A stretch of DNA of 64,000 nt from Arenibaculum pallidiluteum. GTDB lineage: Bacteria > Pseudomonadota > Alphaproteobacteria > Azospirillales > Azospirillaceae. The stretch lies in the NCBI RefSeq assembly GCF_017355985.1, contig NZ_JAFIQU010000005.1:310001-374000 (forward strand), given 5' to 3'. Shown here in pieces: positions 62,486 to 64,000 of this stretch (positions within the stretch are counted from its first letter, which is position 1; every line of letters begins with the position of its first letter). The position numbers and the translations under genes were made by a program. The notes beneath the pieces are model-generated. The model saw nothing but the letters and a program-made list of their open reading frames with translations. It searched no databases and was not told the origin of the DNA.

Positions 62486-64000
62486 ATGTTCGGGCGCCGC
62501 ACCAGTCCGCTCGCGATCGCGGCCGCGCCGCAGGGGGCGGCCGCGACGGATGCCGAGGCTGCCTTCCGGCAGGCGGCGCCGGTCGTCGAGGCGCGGCTCT
62601 CGGCGGGCGCCCGCGGCACGCCGCGCGCGCGCCTCGCCTCGGCCTGCGGCGAGATCGCCGCCGATCTGCTGGGCGAGGCTTGGCGGGAGCTGGGGGCGAT
62701 GGGCCAGCGTGACCTGGTCACCCGCCTCGTCAACCACGCCATCGAGCACGCGCCCGAGGCCGCCGACCAGCCCGAGCCACCCTCGCCGGTGGCATCGGCC
62801 AAGGAGCGCGTCCAGCCGCTGCTGATCAAGCGCATGAACCTGGCCGTCGCGGTCGAGCTCCCGCGCGAGGAGCTCGCGCGCCAGGTCGCGGACGTCGTGT
62901 CCGAAATCGTCGCCGAGGAGAAGCTGCAGCTCAACCATGCCGAGCAGGGTGCGCTCGTCACGCTGCTGCTGGACGAGATGCTCGGGCTTGGTCCGCTGGA
63001 GCCGCTCCTGGCCGACGAGACCATCACCGACATCATGGTGAACGGACCGCGCCAGGTCTATGTCGAGCGGAAAGGCAAGCTGGAGCTGACCGGCGTCGCC
63101 TTCCGGGACGACGCCCACCTGATGAACGTCTGCACGCGCATCGTCTCGCGCGTCGGGCGCAGGGTCGATGAATCCGTCCCCCTGTGCGATGCGCGCCTGC
63201 CCGACGGCAGCCGCGTGAACATCATCATCCCGCCGCTCGCCATCGACGGGCCCTCGATCTCGATCCGGAAGTTCTCCAAGAAGAAGATCACGCTGGAGGT
63301 GATGGAGCGGCAGGCCAACCTGTCGCCCGCCATGGCCGACGTGCTCCGGATCGCGTCCCGCGCGCGCATGAACATCCTGGTCTCCGGCGGAACCGGATCG
63401 GGCAAGACGACGCTGCTGAACGCGCTCTCGCGCATGATCGACACCGGCGAGCGGGTGGTCACCATCGAGGACGCGGCCGAGCTGCAGCTCCAGCAGCCGC
63501 ATGTGGTGCGCCTGGAGACCAGGCCGCCCAACCTCGAAGGGGAAGGCGAGATCACCCAGCGCGAGCTCGTGAAGAACGCGCTGCGCATGCGCCCGGACCG
63601 CATCATCCTCGGCGAGATCCGCGGCGGCGAGGCCATGGACATGCTCCAGGCCATGAACACCGGCCATGACGGGTCCATGGGCACGATCCACGCCAACAAC
63701 CCGCGCGAGGCGCTGACCCGGCTCGAGAACATGGTGGCCATGACCGGCGTGAAGCTGCCCTCGGAGGCGGTGCGCGCCCAGATCGCGGCCGCCGTCCACA
63801 TGATCGTCCAGGTCAGCCGCATGCGCGACGGCGTGCGCCGCATCACGCGGATCACCGAGGTCGTCGGGCGCGAGGGCGAAGTGATCACCACGCAGGACCT
63901 GTTCTGGTACGAGTACGCGGGCGAGGGGGCGGACGGGAAGCTGCTCGGCAGCTTCCGGAGCTCGGGGCTGCGCCCCGTGCTGATGGAGCGCGCCGAGTAT
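62486..64000 (+). CDS. cpaF: Tad secretion ATPase CpaF (3' end outside window)
   Basis: The first 505 codons of the type II/IV secretion ATPase that drives Tad pilus assembly. The frame is open through the right edge. Seen: an N-terminal helical region, TITDIMVNGPRQVYVERKG, the Walker A LVSGGTGSGKTTLLNAL at about residues 296-312, the Asp box TIEDAAELQL, Walker B RMRPDRIILGEIRGGEAMDML and the His box GHDGSMGTIHANN. It starts 3 bases after cpaE. Nearly the whole protein is present; only the C-terminal end is missing. Confidence 0.96.
   Translation, partial: MFGRRTSPLAIAAAPQGAAATDAEAAFRQAAPVVEARLSAGARGTPRARLASACGEIAADLLGEAWRELGAMGQRDLVTRLVNHAIEHAPEAADQPEPPSPVASAKERVQPLLIKRMNLAVAVELPREELARQVADVVSEIVAEEKLQLNHAEQGALVTLLLDEMLGLGPLEPLLADETITDIMVNGPRQVYVERKGKLELTGVAFRDDAHLMNVCTRIVSRVGRRVDESVPLCDARLPDGSRVNIIIPPLAIDGPSISIRKFSKKKITLEVMERQANLSPAMADVLRIASRARMNILVSGGTGSGKTTLLNALSRMIDTGERVVTIEDAAELQLQQPHVVRLETRPPNLEGEGEITQRELVKNALRMRPDRIILGEIRGGEAMDMLQAMNTGHDGSMGTIHANNPREALTRLENMVAMTGVKLPSEAVRAQIAAAVHMIVQVSRMRDGVRRITRITEVVGREGEVITTQDLFWYEYAGEGADGKLLGSFRSSGLRPVLMERAEY

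Noticed and set aside
61163-63799. 878-codon minus-strand frame across cpaE and cpaF
   Set aside because: Shadow of two well-supported Tad genes on the plus strand.

Overview
The window is a dense, very GC-rich (roughly 70 percent by eye) chromosomal segment of an alphaproteobacterium. Three things support this: a Tad/Cpa pilus locus in cpaA-B-C-D-E-F order, a PccR/ScfR-type regulator divergent from propionyl-CoA carboxylase, and intergenic GAAC-N7-GAAC / GTTC-N7-GTTC elements, which are the alphaproteobacterial LexA box. No rRNA, tRNA, integrase, transposase or CRISPR array was seen. I cannot name the genus.

Layout. 1-2.9 kb: a glycosyltransferase (cut by the left edge), a methyltransferase and a RibD-C type reductase. 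3.0-8.2 kb: a Tat-exported formate dehydrogenase operon read leftwards (small Tat protein, MoCo subunit with Cys in place of Sec, Fe-S subunit, cytochrome b). 8.4-15.4 kb: housekeeping and unknown genes, including msrA, a zinc metallopeptidase, guaC and an EAL protein, with a 34-bp tandem repeat between the last two. 15.5-24.1 kb: a propionate module, with pccR divergent from pccB-pccA-bioY-carbonic anhydrase-mcm, so that biotin import and bicarbonate supply sit beside the biotin carboxylase and B12 mutase they serve. 24.4-29.3 kb: HU, an exported HNH nuclease whose start lies in a hairpin, ogt with an AraC regulator, and an amidase.

29.4-39.3 kb is the most unusual part: a recombination cassette with two diverging arms. 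Leftwards run a small coiled-coil protein, an ABC/Rad50-like ATPase and an Mre11/SbcD-like phosphoesterase, all translationally coupled. Rightwards run a Rad52-like annealing protein, unknown small genes and a RecD2-like helicase. An S24-like repressor and a YqaJ/lambda-type exonuclease follow on the minus strand. The Rad50-like ATPase is circularly permuted: its signature/Walker B lobe precedes its Walker A lobe, and a zinc-hook-like CPLC sits at the extreme C-terminus. Perfect LexA boxes lie in the two key promoters, and a TGCG-N4-CGCA palindrome recurs around the repressor and exonuclease promoters. The set looks like an SOS-inducible, phage-derived or domesticated double-strand-break repair system.

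39.3-54.7 kb: a ComEA-like HhH protein, treZ, an exported superoxide dismutase, a MocA-family oxidoreductase, a three-subunit PaoABC-type aldehyde oxidoreductase, a nucleotide-sugar epimerase, a stand-alone EF-G with a good promoter and terminator, mepA, a two-domain sulfurtransferase and murJ. 54.7-64.0 kb: a Tad pilus operon (TadG-like, two TadE-like pseudopilins, Flp pilin, CpaA-F) running off the right edge inside cpaF.
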